This document shows positions 12,437-25,052 of a stretch of 64,000 nt of DNA, one piece after another. Within the stretch, counting starts at the first letter, position 1; every line of letters begins with the position of its first letter. Location of the stretch: positions 2,763,529 through 2,827,528 of the forward strand of contig NC_031480.1 of NCBI RefSeq assembly GCF_000006565.2. The letters are read 5' to 3'. The position numbers were made by a program, and so were the translations under genes. Below the pieces are notes generated by a model, which had not been told where the DNA came from, ran no database searches, and saw nothing but the letters and a program-made list of their open reading frames with translations. The stretch comes from Toxoplasma gondii ME49 (Eukaryota > Apicomplexa > Conoidasida > Eucoccidiorida > Sarcocystidae).

Positions 12437-14214
12437 GTGTCTGTGCGTTGATGTGTGGATGTGTATGTAGAGTTGTCTGCGTCAAAGTGTGTATATTAGG
12501 TGTGAGATTGTTCTGAACAGTGGCATCTTGCATGCGACGGACTTTGGATATTCGAAGCGGCGTTGTGAAGCGATGTTGAGGTGCTTGCAGAGGACTCTGA
12601 CGCCTGCCCTTTTCTCGCGGTTATGTCTTCACCTTTCGTGACAAACAGAGCACATTTGCCTCACGGTCACTTTCAGGGAATTGGCTAAGGTTTCCTGTAA
12701 AATATCTCAAAGAAAACCGTGTTCGAGGGCGTATGACTTTGAGGTGGAATCCTGGGTGAATCTTGACAAGTGAAACGGTAGAAGAGTGCTGTTCGAACGT
12801 GCCGGGCAGAGAGGTCTTCATCGATTTGGACTCTCTGCAATTCACACAAGCATCTTGCTCATTCGCTGGCGTTAATTCTCTCTCTTTTAGCCGAGAGCAG
12901 AGGCGGCTCAACGGTGACGGAGTCGACTTTTTTCGGTGCACGATTCCAGGCGTGTCTGACATCCGCTCGCAGCGCATGCAGACAAGAGCCGAAACTTCAC
13001 TTCGTATTTTCTGGGAGTCCTCCGCTTGCATGCAGTTTTGTGTCGGGAGCCGAGAGGTCTCCAAAAAATCCGAAGAAGTCGAGAAAAATCTTGGGCAATC
13101 GAAAAAAAATCCGGCAATGACTATGAAGCCGTACCCGTGTATGGCTCGCAAGTTTCACCGATGCGCGTTACACTGCAGTGCAGCTCTAAAGAAGTTTGAG
13201 ACCCTCTTCTAGATATATTTCAGCATCGAGCCACGAACGTTTCGTGGGCAGTGTGTCAGAGAGGCCAGCGTAAACAGACAAGCAATAAGAGCCGGAGAAA
13301 AAAGGAGACGCGCAGGTGCGCTGAGGGAGGCCAGTGCGGGAGTGGAGGGGGAAGGACTCTGCGAACTGACGAAGGCACTTTGCTATCAGGTTTTAGACCT
13401 AGCTGTTAGTCTGGACGTTTCAATACGCGACAGGAAGCTCTCGATCTCCTCCGTCCATTTTTCGGCGGCGTGTCAGGCGAAGAGCGTCTCTGCGCAATAA
13501 GACTGCCACAGGCTCTCGATGGAACTTGATAGTCGCACTCGAAAAGGCGCATTCAGTTGTCCGAAAGGATTTGATGTTTACTGGGGAGTGCGGTCAGGCG
13601 TACGTGCACGCCAAGCTGCAGGTGCCGAGCCCACACTCTTTGGAGTGCCTCGCCTGTGGAGTTTTCTGAAAGAACTTACCCCACAACACTATGCACCAAC
13701 TGTTCCTCCACCGGAGCACAGTGTAGAAGAAGGCAAAGTTGAATTTTCGCTATTGCTTGACGGCCATTTCAATCTCTTAACTGTCGGATACGAAGACTCT
13801 TCGCACCAGAAGCTGCTGCACGAGTGTCAGAACGTCTGTCTCGCAGTGTGAGGCCTTTTTTCCATCCCTCCACAGGAGTCTAAAAGAGAAGTCTGTTCGT
13901 CTGACCCTAGGTCCGCAAAGGCCAGAATCGGGGCCAGCGTCCCTCGTTGCATGCAAGCGCAGAGACAGGAAGTTTTTACGTCGGTTGACGGAGAATATTG
14001 AAACATTCCCTGCCTTTGTGTTTCCTCGGCTCCGCAGTGTTCTTCCGAGTCTCTGGCCGGCTGCGAAGAGATGAAATCGTCTGAAACTTGGAAGACGAAG
14101 GCTTTGCCAGCACAGGTCCCCGCCGAAGCCGAACGGAATTCAGGTCGCACCGCTATATAGAGCAACAGGCACTCTTGAGGACTGCAGTTGCACGACTGTA
14201 CCTATCCGTTGGTT

Positions 14215-14215
<1 letters not shown>

Positions 14216-14250
<35 letters not shown>
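14216..14250. repeat. (TA)n microsatellite
   Basis: Essentially perfect TA tract of about 34 bases in the convergent intergenic region. Confidence 0.9.
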
Positions 14251-14252
<2 letters not shown>

Positions 14253-15581
14253 GATAGCTAAGGGGATTCAGACAGTGCGAGTGCATTTGAGAGGAGTTGA
14301 ATTCTTCGTATCCGTTCTCCGATAGACACCACGCTTGTGTTGTGGACCTCGTCAGCTCGACTCTCTCTGGAGGTCGAGAGTGTCCAAGAAGTTGAGGAAA
14401 TCCGAGGGCTCAGGTGCAATCTTTACAAGTGCTCGGCAAAGAGAGTAGTTTCATAAGCTCGTCAATGACCTCTTGACGGGAAAGAGACAAGCGTCTGACG
14501 TATACACAGGCACTTTTTTTAGGTCTCTGCACTTCCACGCATATGCCACCAGAGAGGCAACCCCTTCACAACGTAGCGTTTCACCGATGCACGTACACTG
14601 TGACAAAAACTCTACATTTCGCGCGTCTCGCGTAAACAAATTAAAAAAAGACACGCGTGTGTCCAACCTTCTTGGGAATCTCTCGTCTCCCTTTCATTTC
14701 CTGAACCCTTGCACACAAGGACGCTTCTCCAGTCCTTTCGGCTGTTCAGTCGGTGCTCTGAGGAAAACGACAGGAGCCTGGGCGTGACCTCGGGGGAACT
14801 CTCTGCCACTCCAGCGCGTCCTTCGGAGAAAGACGCACCTCTAACGTCTACCTTTCGACACCTTACATGAGACACCGCCTCACTTCTCGCTGCTCTGCTC
14901 GCAGCACCAATTTCCCCTCTTCCTAGCATTCTGTCTGCTGGAAAAAATTCACTCGCACACAGTTCTGTCGACAGTCTTCAGAAACTCGACACGGAAACTC
15001 CCCTCTCATAATTCTACTGAGATCAGAACTCAGTCGTTTCAAATCGACGTTCACGTGGGTCCTCCCGCAGATCGCTACGAAGCCTTTCTCGAATATAAGC
15101 CGCCCCCCCCTCGACTACTTCTGAAGGTGGAGCTCTCCTCTGAACGGAGCAACATACATCGTCCATAAGTACACAGACATATAATATATATATATATATA
15201 TATATTGGTGACAGACTGATTTGCATACATACACAAAGATACACAGCTTCTTCACACACATGAAATTCCGAAAGCTACAGAGACACGTAAACACCTTGTA
15301 CACCTGCCACTGCATATACTGACATCTTTCCCGTGGGGGCATGTTCAGGTATCCTGTGGGCGATCTGCGATGTATTTTTTTGCTGAGTCGCTGGAAATTC
15401 TTCATCTGAATCCTTCAGAAGTCCAAACAGAGGGGAAAGCCCTCGTTCGCAGCGTCTCCGAATCTCAGAAAAACGAGGAGACAGTTTTTTCTGGATTTTT
15501 CCATCCCTCCTGTTAACCCCTTTCCCCTCAAAGCACAACCGACACAGCGTCCGGTCTTCCTCGTCAAGATTTAAAACAAAT

Positions 15582-17529
15582 TTAAGGCGAGTCCACTTCG
15601 ATGGTCGGCTCGGCATTCTCCAACAGCGGCTTCTTCTCCGACGCCTCAACTCTCGCTGTAGCCTCTTCGTCTCTGTCTTTTGCGCCACCTTGAGAAGCAA
15701 CAAAACATGCCTCAAAAAATCTCGCGGAGCCACTCGAGAAAAAAGCAAACGTCACACATCTTCGCGTCTCCCTCCGTCTCCACCTCCCCACTCAAAAAGA
15801 TGGATTTCAGTGAATCTACACATCGATACACATATATGCGTATAGAGACACAAACATGCAAACAGACAGACAGGCATACATATACATATATATATGCATA
15901 TTTATATATAGACACATACATATATATATATATATACATGTATATTTATTTTTGTGTTTGATACGCATCTACAGATGCATGTGAGGTATATTCACAGAAG
16001 CACATCTATGTGTATACGTATACTCACATACACACACACACACTCTTACAGAGACGCCTGATTATACGCAACTATGCACCCATGACTGGTCCACGTGCTT
16101 GGGGCTTGGAAGGACGACACACACACACAGAGAAATCTTTGAAAACTGCACGGATTTCTCGCTCCAGAAAACATTTTTAGCCATGAGCCGCAACAGACAC
16201 CCACATTCCTCCAGAGACGTGTCTCTTTCGAAGGATGCACAAGCAGAATGCAAACAAATGTCTCCTACAAGGGAGCACCGCCCTCTCAAAGAATTTCTTC
16301 ACTCTTGCGACTGAAGCCACAGTTTTTTGACACAGGAAAAGGAAAGAAACGACGGTCCCGAAGACACCCGTTCCTCCGATATCGATCACTACAAGAAACA
16401 CTGAAAACAGCTTCTATCCCTTTGCGGCCCGAGGGAAACACGTATTCATTTAAATCGATTTATATATTCATATTTTAATATTTATATTTGTATATATACA
16501 TATACATATATATATATATATAAACAATTCACATGTATTTGTATATACGTATACCGAGTCATGTCGACACAGATATTTCTGTGTGCACATATGTTTAAAT
16601 AGCGAGCACATATATTTCTCTACACTCAGTGACTTACTACGCTCTGCTGTCGCGGTAGCAGCCTTGTCCTGTTCCTCTTGCAGTTCAAAGAAAGACTTCA
16701 TTTCTGTTCCAGTGCCTCCCACGCGGACAACTGCGGTGACAAGGGAAAAACGAGAGTTTCAAGGGGAGATTGAAAGAAACACGAGATTCAGAGAATACAG
16801 GGAACCCCCAAATGTGGGCGCTTTTCTTCACTGTGCGACAGAGAACTCAAGAGTCCCAAGAGCCTTTCTTGAAGTCCGAGGACCCACGAAGCCGTCGCCA
16901 TGATCTGCGTCGCGCTTCTCACTGTTGACGCCATGTTCTCGAATGTGAAGGACGCGTTGAGTTGCTGCACTTTCAGCCAGGCTCAAGACGAAGAAGAGAG
17001 AAAGTAGAAAAATACCTCCAACAAGAGCACGAAGTTCACTGCGAACTACGTAGAAAAGATTCTTTCAGCATGGACAACCTTCACTGCAGGGAGGTGCCAT
17101 TCACAGTCCTCGTTCTCTCCCGCGGTTTTTCGTGAGGCCCTGAGGGCATCTTCTACGCTTCCTTCCGCGCCACAACGCGCGGCCTTCAGAGAGAAACACA
17201 CACAAGAGCTGGAAAACGACTCTGGTTCCCAACAGGAGAAAATCGAACACAAGGACGTCCACAAGGAGAGACGGATAGCGAAAAGAGAGTCCTTACCCCA
17301 AATGTAGCTGAGGAGAACGACGCTGACGTAGGGCCTGAGGGAGAGCCGAAAGGCAAAAGTCCAGAAAAGAAAAGTGCAACACCACAACAGGAGACAGTCA
17401 CACTCTCTTGTAGACTTTGCAAATGCTTTGCGTCGGAGAGATCTGCTTTCACAAGGAAGAAACACTGTACACAGCCGCATCTGAATGTGTCGCATCGACA
17501 CCTACACAGATGGGTGTACCACCTTCTAC

Positions 17530-17571
<42 letters not shown>

Positions 17572-20163
17572 TGCACATATACGATATATATATATATATA
17601 TATACACGGATATATGATATATATATGACTTACATATAGTAGGGTTCATCCATATATATATATATATATATATAGTATACAGACACATGGGACACATATA
17701 TGTAACATATGTATATATATATATATATATATAGGTGGGGAAGAGTTCACGTCTGGGTGTATTTTAGGAAAAGGAGGTCTTGAATTATAGTAGACAGAAT
17801 GCATGCGCGTCGACTGTACGTACCCGATGATGGCAAGCCAGCCGTAGAGGGCGAAGACGACCAAGTAGGCGGACTGAGAAGGGAACAGAGAGTTCGAGTT
17901 CTCAAGTTTGACACACTCGTTTTACAAAGACTGGAAGACGCGAGACACGGAAATGTGAAGAGGAAGGAGCACCGTGAAGCAAGTGCTCCAGAGAGAGCCC
18001 TCAAAAGGCTTCGTTGAACTGCATTAATTGCATTTTCTCGTTAAGTTTCATAGGTACACCTCAGCCCTGCAGACCACCGAACAGACGACGCCGCAGTACT
18101 CTGAATCTGCTTGAACTGAGGAGTCCAGCGGAACGACCAGAAAACGTTAGAAAGAAGAGAGCGTGAGGCAGAGAGGTCTGGACGCGCCGTTTCGTCTTCT
18201 TTCTAACTCCTGGAAAATCGGTGTTCCAAAGAAACTGGGAACGAGCAGCGCAGCCCGCGCTTACTTCCCCTGTGTGTGCAAGGCTACGGAGGACGCAAAA
18301 AGAACGAGACATCGAGAACATCGACACGGAGAAATAGAGAAGAAAAGGCAAGGATGCAGAGGCAGCGGGAAAGCAGCTTGCGCCTGCATATCACGCGAAA
18401 GAGAGTTGTGTAAAGAACTCCATCCACCAGTGCGACAAGTCAAGTCTTGCGGACAAAGGGAGATATGGCCTACCGGGTAAAACCAGCCTATGTAGAGGGT
18501 GTTGACGACCGACATGGCGGCGATGAAGAGAATAAAGTCTATGGCGAAATGGACGACGTTGAAACCGAGGAACGTGTACAGAGCCCACGATTTCTTTGCC
18601 CATACGCCGTAAATTCCGACGGCTGCTCCTCCGAGGTCGACAAGTCCTGACAGCGTCAAAGACACAAGTTCACCTCTTGCGCTTCTTTTTCTTCCAAGTG
18701 AAGAATGCACAGAAAATCAGTTGCATTGTCGTCGTTTCTTTGAAACTTTCCCTTCCGACGACCCCCTATGGACGCCGCCTGGCTTTCTCTCTTCACGTGT
18801 GGACTTGGTTTGTCAGCGTTTCTGGAGCGAAGACACACTTGTCAACTTGCCTCTGAAGGTGTCAGTCCCCCCTCTGTCTCGATCTGTTGTCTTTGTTTGT
18901 CTTTTCGTCTTTGAACCTTGCGCGAGATTGGAGTCTTTCGAGTCGAAGAAACCCGTCCGACACTCGCTGCCTCACCTCGCATCACCGTGAGGCAAGTTCC
19001 TGCTCGCCACACTGTGCCGAAGGACGCCTGGAGGACTTCGTAGTAGTAGTCTGCAACGCTCTCTGTTCCTGCGTTGAACGCGATTTCCCTCAGCTTCTCG
19101 AGAATCGTGTCGACCATCTGGCGCGCGGACGTCAGGTACGAGCCCGCAACCAGCTCGAACAGAGAGACGAGGGTGACTGAACATACAAAGCGATAGAGAC
19201 CTTGCCGCACGCATTTTCAGAAGAGCCTCCGCGGTCTCTTGCAGACAGAGAGCAAGAGAGCGAGAGAGAGAGAGAACAGGAGACAACACACACAGCCAGG
19301 TCGGGGACGGCCGCGGCGCGACGAAAGCGGCCTTCAGAGCGACAGGAATCCCTCTTTCGACGCAGACTGCTGGCCTCTTCCCCAGTGTGAATGCATCTTG
19401 AACATGGACAAGAAGACACAGAGACGAGAGGTAAAAAAAGATAAACGAGGCGCGTCGACCTCCACAGGCTCCGCACCTCCAACGCTGAACTCTCTGCACA
19501 TTCGCGGCGACTGACACTCGTTACGCAGATCCTTTTCTCGTGTCTTGAACATGGACATCCCTAGAGACCATTCCACTTTGCAGAAGAACTCCACGGCGCC
19601 GGATCTGATTTAAAACTCTTCCAGACTCGATAGACACCACTGGGGGAGATGGACGTGAGGAGGAGGCACAGCAAAGAATTACGTACTAGACAGTCTCTCT
19701 GGACGAGCCCCGTGGTGCCGCTTAAAGCATGAACAGGAAAGGCGCAGACTATCCGCCTTCACCTCGGCGGCACACCGCATCGCTTCACAAGAACGAACGG
19801 AAGAAAAAAGGAAAGCAAGGAAAGAGGAGGAACGAGAGGGAGAAGGAAACATATCAGGCGAGACTTGCGCAGGACAAGGAACTGGAGAATCTGTAGCCCA
19901 AGCTGCAGAAAGGAGAGAGGGGAAGCGAGCGGAACAAAGAAGGATTTGGAGAGAGTGCCGAAGAACGACCCGCCACGAGGGAGACAGAGAGGAGAAAGCG
20001 CGGCGGTGAAAGGGGCCGTTTCCTTCAGCATGCATCGAGACCAGGCGTGGAGAGGAGTTGTTTTCTTACAGATGGTCAGCCAGAAAATGGTGAACGTCCT
20101 CAAGGTCATGCACTTGCAGGCGCTTCTCTTGCCGCCGACGAAGCGGCTGAGGGGACCACACAT
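15582..20163 (-). CDS. Multi-span membrane protein with cytosolic tail, function unknown
   Basis: Eight minus-strand exons: 20163-20070, 19176-18976, 18646-18474, 17873-17824, 17334-17297, 16969-16832, 16730-16638 and 15688-15582 (TAA stop). Every phase agrees; the product is 297 residues. Hydrophobic spans: about 20-45 (TFTIFWLTIFTLVSLFELVA), about 99-116, a long span at about 120-156 (HFAIDFILFIAAMSVVNTLY) and about 157-185 (SAYLVVFALYGWLAIIG), so four or five helices. The first loop (about 46-98) is polar. The tail after 186 is hydrophilic, with a charged stretch (SFFELQEEQDKAATATAERS) and the end KPLLENAEPTIEVDSP. Cys2, Cys16 and Cys18 near the N-terminus could be acylated. I do not recognise the family. 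The tetraspan plan with an acidic tail resembles alveolate pellicle or vesicle proteins only in outline. The weakest border is the donor closing exon 6 (CACA|GTGAAG). Confidence 0.85.
15871..15951. repeat. (TA)n microsatellite, intron 7 of the multi-span membrane protein gene
   Basis: TA-rich tract with CA interruptions inside the last intron. Confidence 0.85.
16440..16525. repeat. AT-rich / (TA)n tract, intron 7 of the multi-span membrane protein gene
   Basis: Mixed TTTATA and TA repeats. Confidence 0.85.
17526..17735. repeat. Cluster of (TA)n and (GA)n microsatellites, intron 4 of the multi-span membrane protein gene
   Basis: Four TA tracts and one GA tract in about 210 bases. Confidence 0.9.
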
Positions 20164-22175
20164 GTTGGGCGAGGAGCAGAAAGCCGAATTCTTGGGGGAA
20201 CGGACGAGAAGGACCTCGTCTGGTTGGAGTAGCAGACGGCGGCAGAAGCTGAAGGACTTCGGCAAGCGAAGCGGAACTGGGAGGCTCTGTGGAAGGAAAA
20301 ACTCGAAAGAACCTCAGAGTCCTTCGAGAGAGGAGGAAAGTGGAAGAAACTTGGGGCTGTTCGCAAGAGAAGTGAATCCAGAAACTCGTTCACCGGCACA
20401 CTGCGAGGAACTCGGCCAGCCACTGCGCCTGCGCGCCTCTCGAGGTAGCGAGCTCCCGCGAGACCCAGGAGAAACGTCGCTTCTGCGCAACTTTCAAGAC
20501 TGTACAAACTCGCTTTCTCCAGGATCCGCCGGAGGCCAGGAAATCCACCAACTTGGAAGACTCTCGTTCCCTGAAAGATCGAAGCATTCACGAGCTCGCA
20601 CTCGACGCTCCACCGGTTCCGCGCAAACTCGGCCACAAGGAGTGTGCCTCGAGCCTTGAATGTTCCCGAAAATCGCCTGGAGAAACCGAAAAAGCGCAAA
20701 GCGAAAAAGCCGGAAAATCCTCGCGCGCGAAACTGCCTCTCGCCCCCTGCTCGAGCCGAAATTGCACAAGCCCCTACTCGTCAGCTCGAACGAATGGGCT
20801 AGCTCACTGAGCGGCGCGCGTCCTCGCACTAGCGCGTTCGCAAAGTCGCCTCTCGAGGGCACAGCCCCGAGTGGCTTTTTTTGAGTCTGTTGCCGTCTCT
20901 GTCTGTCCGAGTTGGGGGTTCTCCGGAGGCTTTCTCCGCGGCATTTCCGCGAGAAGAGGGCAAGGTTTTTTCGCGAGGAAAGACTGTCGGAGCAGCGCCA
21001 CCGCACGCAGCGAGAGGGCAGTTGCTGACTCTGCAGAACAAGAGATGTCTCGTTCTGGGTTTCTGCGGAAGTCGAGACTTCTGGAGGGAAACGCGCTGGC
21101 CGGAAGGCGCCGGCATATCTTTTGCATGCGAACTTTTTTGTGTGCAAGGCGCTGCGGTCTTCGACTCCGGCATCGAAATCAGTCCGAGAGTTGGAGGCAA
21201 AAAAGTCCGGGTCACTCCACAGTTTTAACAAAGAAGAGGCGAGTCAGGAACGCAGATTTCTGGACTTCTGCGTGTATCTGTTCTTTCTCGACCTCCGAGA
21301 GTTTCGTGTGCAGAACTCGAGACTCGGCCATACAACAGGCATCGAGCGGCAGACCTCCCTTTTCTTCTCGTCTGTCTTCTCGCGACCCTCTGTTCCCTTC
21401 AGCAGACGAAACAGAAGACGTGCATCTTTTCAGAGGCGGGAGAACGAGAAACGATTCTGCAGCAAGAACAGCCCAAGAACGCGACTTCCCTGCGTCTCTG
21501 GTGGCCATGTTTTTTGAGTCAAACGCGCTGAGAAGCCTTCCTCCGTCTCGCCTGTGACTGCTTTCCTGTCCGTCCAATCTCTGAGACGCTCGGCAGAAGA
21601 GAAAGCGGCCCTCGCGCCTGAACATTATAATCCGGAGGCCTCGCGCTGTCCACTTGTCTCCGGCTTCCCTTTCCCTGAGGTCACCCTGTTCTCCGGTTGT
21701 CCGGGGGCGCATGCAGCGGCAGACCCTGCGCGGTCAAGGCACCTCGTTTACCTCTCGGCTTTGTCAAGTTTGTGGTTTCTCGTTGCTCGGTGTTCGGCTG
21801 TTCGCCGCAGCAACGTTCACTCTCGAGATACGGCGACTCGCGCGTCTTTTCAGGTCCGGAACTCAGCTTTTCTCCTTTCTCCCGAAAACGCCTTCGAACT
21901 CCTCGCTGTCCACCTACGCGCCTCCAGGGAGTTCGCAGTGTCTGTACACCTGAGGCAACCGAGAAAGACGAGAGAGTCACCTTCTCTGTTCCCCGTTTCT
22001 CCTTGCCGCATTCGAGAGACGAGAATACTTCCCATCCTTTGTCCGTGTTCTTTCCTTGTCTTTTTTTGTCTTTTCTTGTCTTTCTGCTTTCGGTGTTTCC
22101 TCTTCTGGAGTTTTCCAGCATTTCTGGGTCTCCCTTCTCCCCTCAGCTCTCCCTACGCTCAACCTCTCGGCAGCG
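20164..22175. promoter_or_regulatory. Divergent promoter region between the multi-span membrane protein and voltage-sensor-like genes
   Basis: Two kilobases separate two divergent start codons. The stretch 21650-22170 is pyrimidine-rich and probably the 5' UTR of the plus-strand gene. An in-frame upstream ATG at 22056 exists for that gene but reads as UTR. No other gene is visible. Confidence 0.5.
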
Positions 22176-24145
22176 ATGACGTCTTATTCTTTGTCGCCAG
22201 TGCAGGCCAATTTTGATGGTGGCTTTCTCGAAGACGACAGCGAAGCTTCGTTCCTCAACGAATACGCGGTCGCCGACGCAGACTTCCCTCTGGGTCGGCC
22301 CCGTGCGAACTTCCAGCCTCCAGAGAGCCATTTGCTGCCGACAACGAATCCACTTCGTTTGCCGGTCTTGAGCACTTCGCGAGAGGACGCGAACAAGTCG
22401 CCTGCAGCCTCTCTCTCTGATTTTGCGGCCGTCTGTCGAGGGTCTCAGAGAGGTCCTGGCGCGTCTGCGGTCGACGGCAATGCTGTGGGTCGGAAAGCGA
22501 GCAGCTGCTTCCTGAACGAAGATGACTGCTTTCTCCGAGAAGAAGCCACGCTGCTTCAAGGCAAAGCGAAAACAACGCTCTCGCCTTTCTGTCCCGTCGA
22601 CGCTGGAGCACACAGGGCGCTTCCGGATCGCCTGGCGCCTGCCGAGGTCGTCACCGAGTTCGAGGCGTTTTCTGAGGCCGGGCAAGAGAGAAGAACCGAC
22701 GTCAAAATGCAGGATCTGCATGCGCGAGGAGGCGCCGACGGCGGGGCGCATGCAGACTCTCAGCACTGCCTGGAACAACAGACGTTGCCGCGCGCGGAAC
22801 GGACCGCTGCTCTCGGCGCTGTCGAGCCTGCGGGAGCGGAGAAGGCAATGCGGAGTGCAGCGCCAGGGAGGAGAGAAGAGACCGGCGAAACGTCGGCGTC
22901 TTCGCGCCATAACGAGGAATTTGGGGACGTCTTCTTCGGAGAAGATGGACACCGAGGAGACGTCCAAGAAATCTCGAGGGGTCCGCAGACAAACCGCGAC
23001 GACGCTGACCGCGGACGGAGTGTATGTACACTCGCCAGCCAAACGGGGGGGGGCGGCGGTGCGCGCAGGGAAACGCACTGTTCGCCTGGGCTGGATTTCG
23101 GCCTGCAACTTCCTCCGCAGCACTCCGAGAAGGAACGCGCGTCGAATGAAGAGGCCTACGAAGACGAAGAAGAGGAAATCTGTCTCCAGCCTGGCCCACT
23201 GCTTTCCGCGAGACACGCCGGCCTCTCTCCCCAGCTGTCTCCCAGGTGTATGTACACCCAAGGAGCCTTGCCGGCGGCGGCCGCGAGGTCCGCTGTCGAG
23301 CGAGTGCCTCCGTCGACTTCAAGCGGGCAAGGTCGACGAAAGCAGGAGGGGCGAGTCCAGGCTTTTGAAAAAACAGAGGGTGCCTCTGCAGAGACAGAAG
23401 CGTCTTTCGCTCCCCTCTTTTCCGTACCTGCGGACGCCTCCAACGTGAGCGCGAGAACTACATTGTTGGGTCGCTCTTCCTATGTCCACTTTGGAAAGGG
23501 AAGTCGTTACGCGTCTCCTGCTCAACGACACGGGGAGGCTCCGTCGTTGTCTCTCTCAGCTTTCTCTCTCGTGCAGTGGAGAGAGGCGCTGTCGATTGTC
23601 GCGAATCGACTCTACTACTCGCGCTTCACAGCTTATCTCTACCTCTTTGTCTTTCTCCTCAACGCCTGGGTTCTGCTTCGTTGTCTCACGCTCTCCGTCG
23701 TCAACGTCTGGGTCGTCGCCGCTGAAGTCTTCGTCACCTTCATGCTTCTTCTCGAGGTATCCCTGCGCGCGCTCGTGGTGGTGAGTAGAACAGGCGATTT
23801 GACGAAGAGAAATGCAGATGCGCAAAGACACAACAGGATAAGCCGGAGAGACCGTTCGCGGGAACGGCGAACTTCACTCGCAGAAGCTGCGACCCCAAGA
23901 GACAACCGTAAAGGGGATCCGGAACTCCCATTCAAACAGCGAACTCGACGCATCAATACACATCGATATGTACATGTGCCTGTGTATGTGCGATCCACGA
24001 GATATCCATGCATATAGACGCATGTGCTCGCATGCGAATCGAGAAAGATATATATATATATATATACCTATGTATATGTGTGAATGCGGAGTTTCACATG
24101 TATATATGCAGATGCATATGCGCACGCAGATTCATTGATATATAA

Positions 24146-24183
<38 letters not shown>

Positions 24184-24600
24184 GAGTGCATTCGATGTGT
24201 AGGCCAGTCGGTGTTGATGGACGGAGATGTCGAGAGGAGGCTTACAAGAAAGGGCACTCGGAGTAAAGGGCAAGAAGCATCGGGAGCGTTCATATTTGTG
24301 TTTGTGCGGACCGGCAGGCGTTGATTGTGGGATCCTCTCTTTTGCTTCAATTTCCTCAGGGACGCGCGTTTTTCTTCAAATTCGAAAACCTCTTCGACGT
24401 TGCTGTCACCGTCCTCTGCGTCGCGCTGCTCTGTATTAGCGACGACCTCTGGGGCTCGCTCGCGGACCGCGACCGCCCGCCCCCAGAAGAAGTCGACGAC
24501 ATCTTCAGACAGTCTCTCACTGCTTTCCGGTTCTCTACTCAGTTGCTTCGGATGGTCACCATAGCGCTACATCAAAAGCGATCACAGGTATGTGCTTATA

Positions 24601-24631
<31 letters not shown>

Positions 24632-25052
24632 ATAGATAGATAGATAGAGATATATATATATATATAGAGAGAGAGATATGCATGTTTATGTCGTTTACGC
24701 ATTTTGTGGTTCACAGGGATCACTGTTTCTTGTGTGAATGGCTGCATGCATGTTTCGCTTTTGTGTGATGTAGCGCTGGGTTAAGGTGTAAGGCTGTTTG
24801 CTTGGTAGGGGTGCAGTGGGGAAGACCGTTGGGTATCCGCGAGTCCCTGCATCTGCGCAGAAAGTTCTTTGCATTTTCTCTCGAGGTCGCAGACTGGAGA
24901 AGCGACGACTCACGTTTCAGGCGCGGTGAAGTTCCCTTCTTTTTATTCAGTTCTTTTCTTTTTTTTTCCTGGCGCTGCAGCTTCCCTCTGACGACGTCGA
25001 CTTTTCCTATTTGGAGGCGCAGGCGCGAGCGCCTCATGACGACGGACTTTGA
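22176..25052 (+). CDS. Voltage-sensor-like four-helix membrane protein with long disordered N-terminus
   Basis: Three exons: 22176-23780, 24318-24587 and 24981-25052 (TGA stop). All junctions are in phase 0; the product is 648 residues. Residues 1 to about 470 are low in hydrophobicity, rich in Glu, Arg, Ser and Ala, and look disordered. The C-terminus has four hydrophobic segments: S1-like about 483-502 (YLYLFVFLLNAWVLL), S2-like about 506-535 (VFVTFMLLLEVSLRALVV, with an acidic residue), S3-like about 559-578 (ENLFDVAVTVLCVALL, with the Asp typical of S3) and S4-like about 598-623 with Arg599, Arg606, Arg613, Lys622 and Arg623. This order and the NLFD motif resemble the voltage-sensor module of ion channels and Hv1-type proteins. 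The Arg spacing is seven rather than three, and no pore region follows. Channel or sensor activity is inference. The ATG at 22176 is chosen because the frame upstream looks like UTR. Confidence 0.85.
24046..24178. repeat. (TA)n microsatellites, intron 1 of the voltage-sensor-like gene
   Basis: TA tracts at about 24046-24067 and 24135-24178. Confidence 0.9.
24595..24681. repeat. (TA)n/(GATA)n/(GA)n compound microsatellite, intron 2 of the voltage-sensor-like gene
   Basis: TA, GATA and GA units starting eight bases after the exon 2 donor. Confidence 0.9.

Larger units (their letters stand above)
12149..15581. other. Convergent 3' intergenic region
   Basis: The J-protein gene ends at 12148 and the membrane-protein gene on the other strand ends at 15582. 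The gap holds TA microsatellites (12340-12436, 14216-14250, 15180-15206). It also has a 110-codon open frame at 13519-13851 with weak coding character, treated under findings. No exon chain with matching splice phases was found. Confidence 0.5.

Noticed and set aside
22056..22175. Upstream in-frame ATG giving a hydrophobic N-terminus (MSFFVFSCLSAFG) to the voltage-sensor-like protein
   Set aside because: The stretch is the pyrimidine-rich run typical of a Toxoplasma 5' UTR, which translates as Phe/Ser/Leu in any frame. It is not a reliable signal peptide.
22143..23261. 372-codon minus-strand open frame
   Set aside because: Antisense to exon 1 of the voltage-sensor-like gene. No splice partners and no domain.
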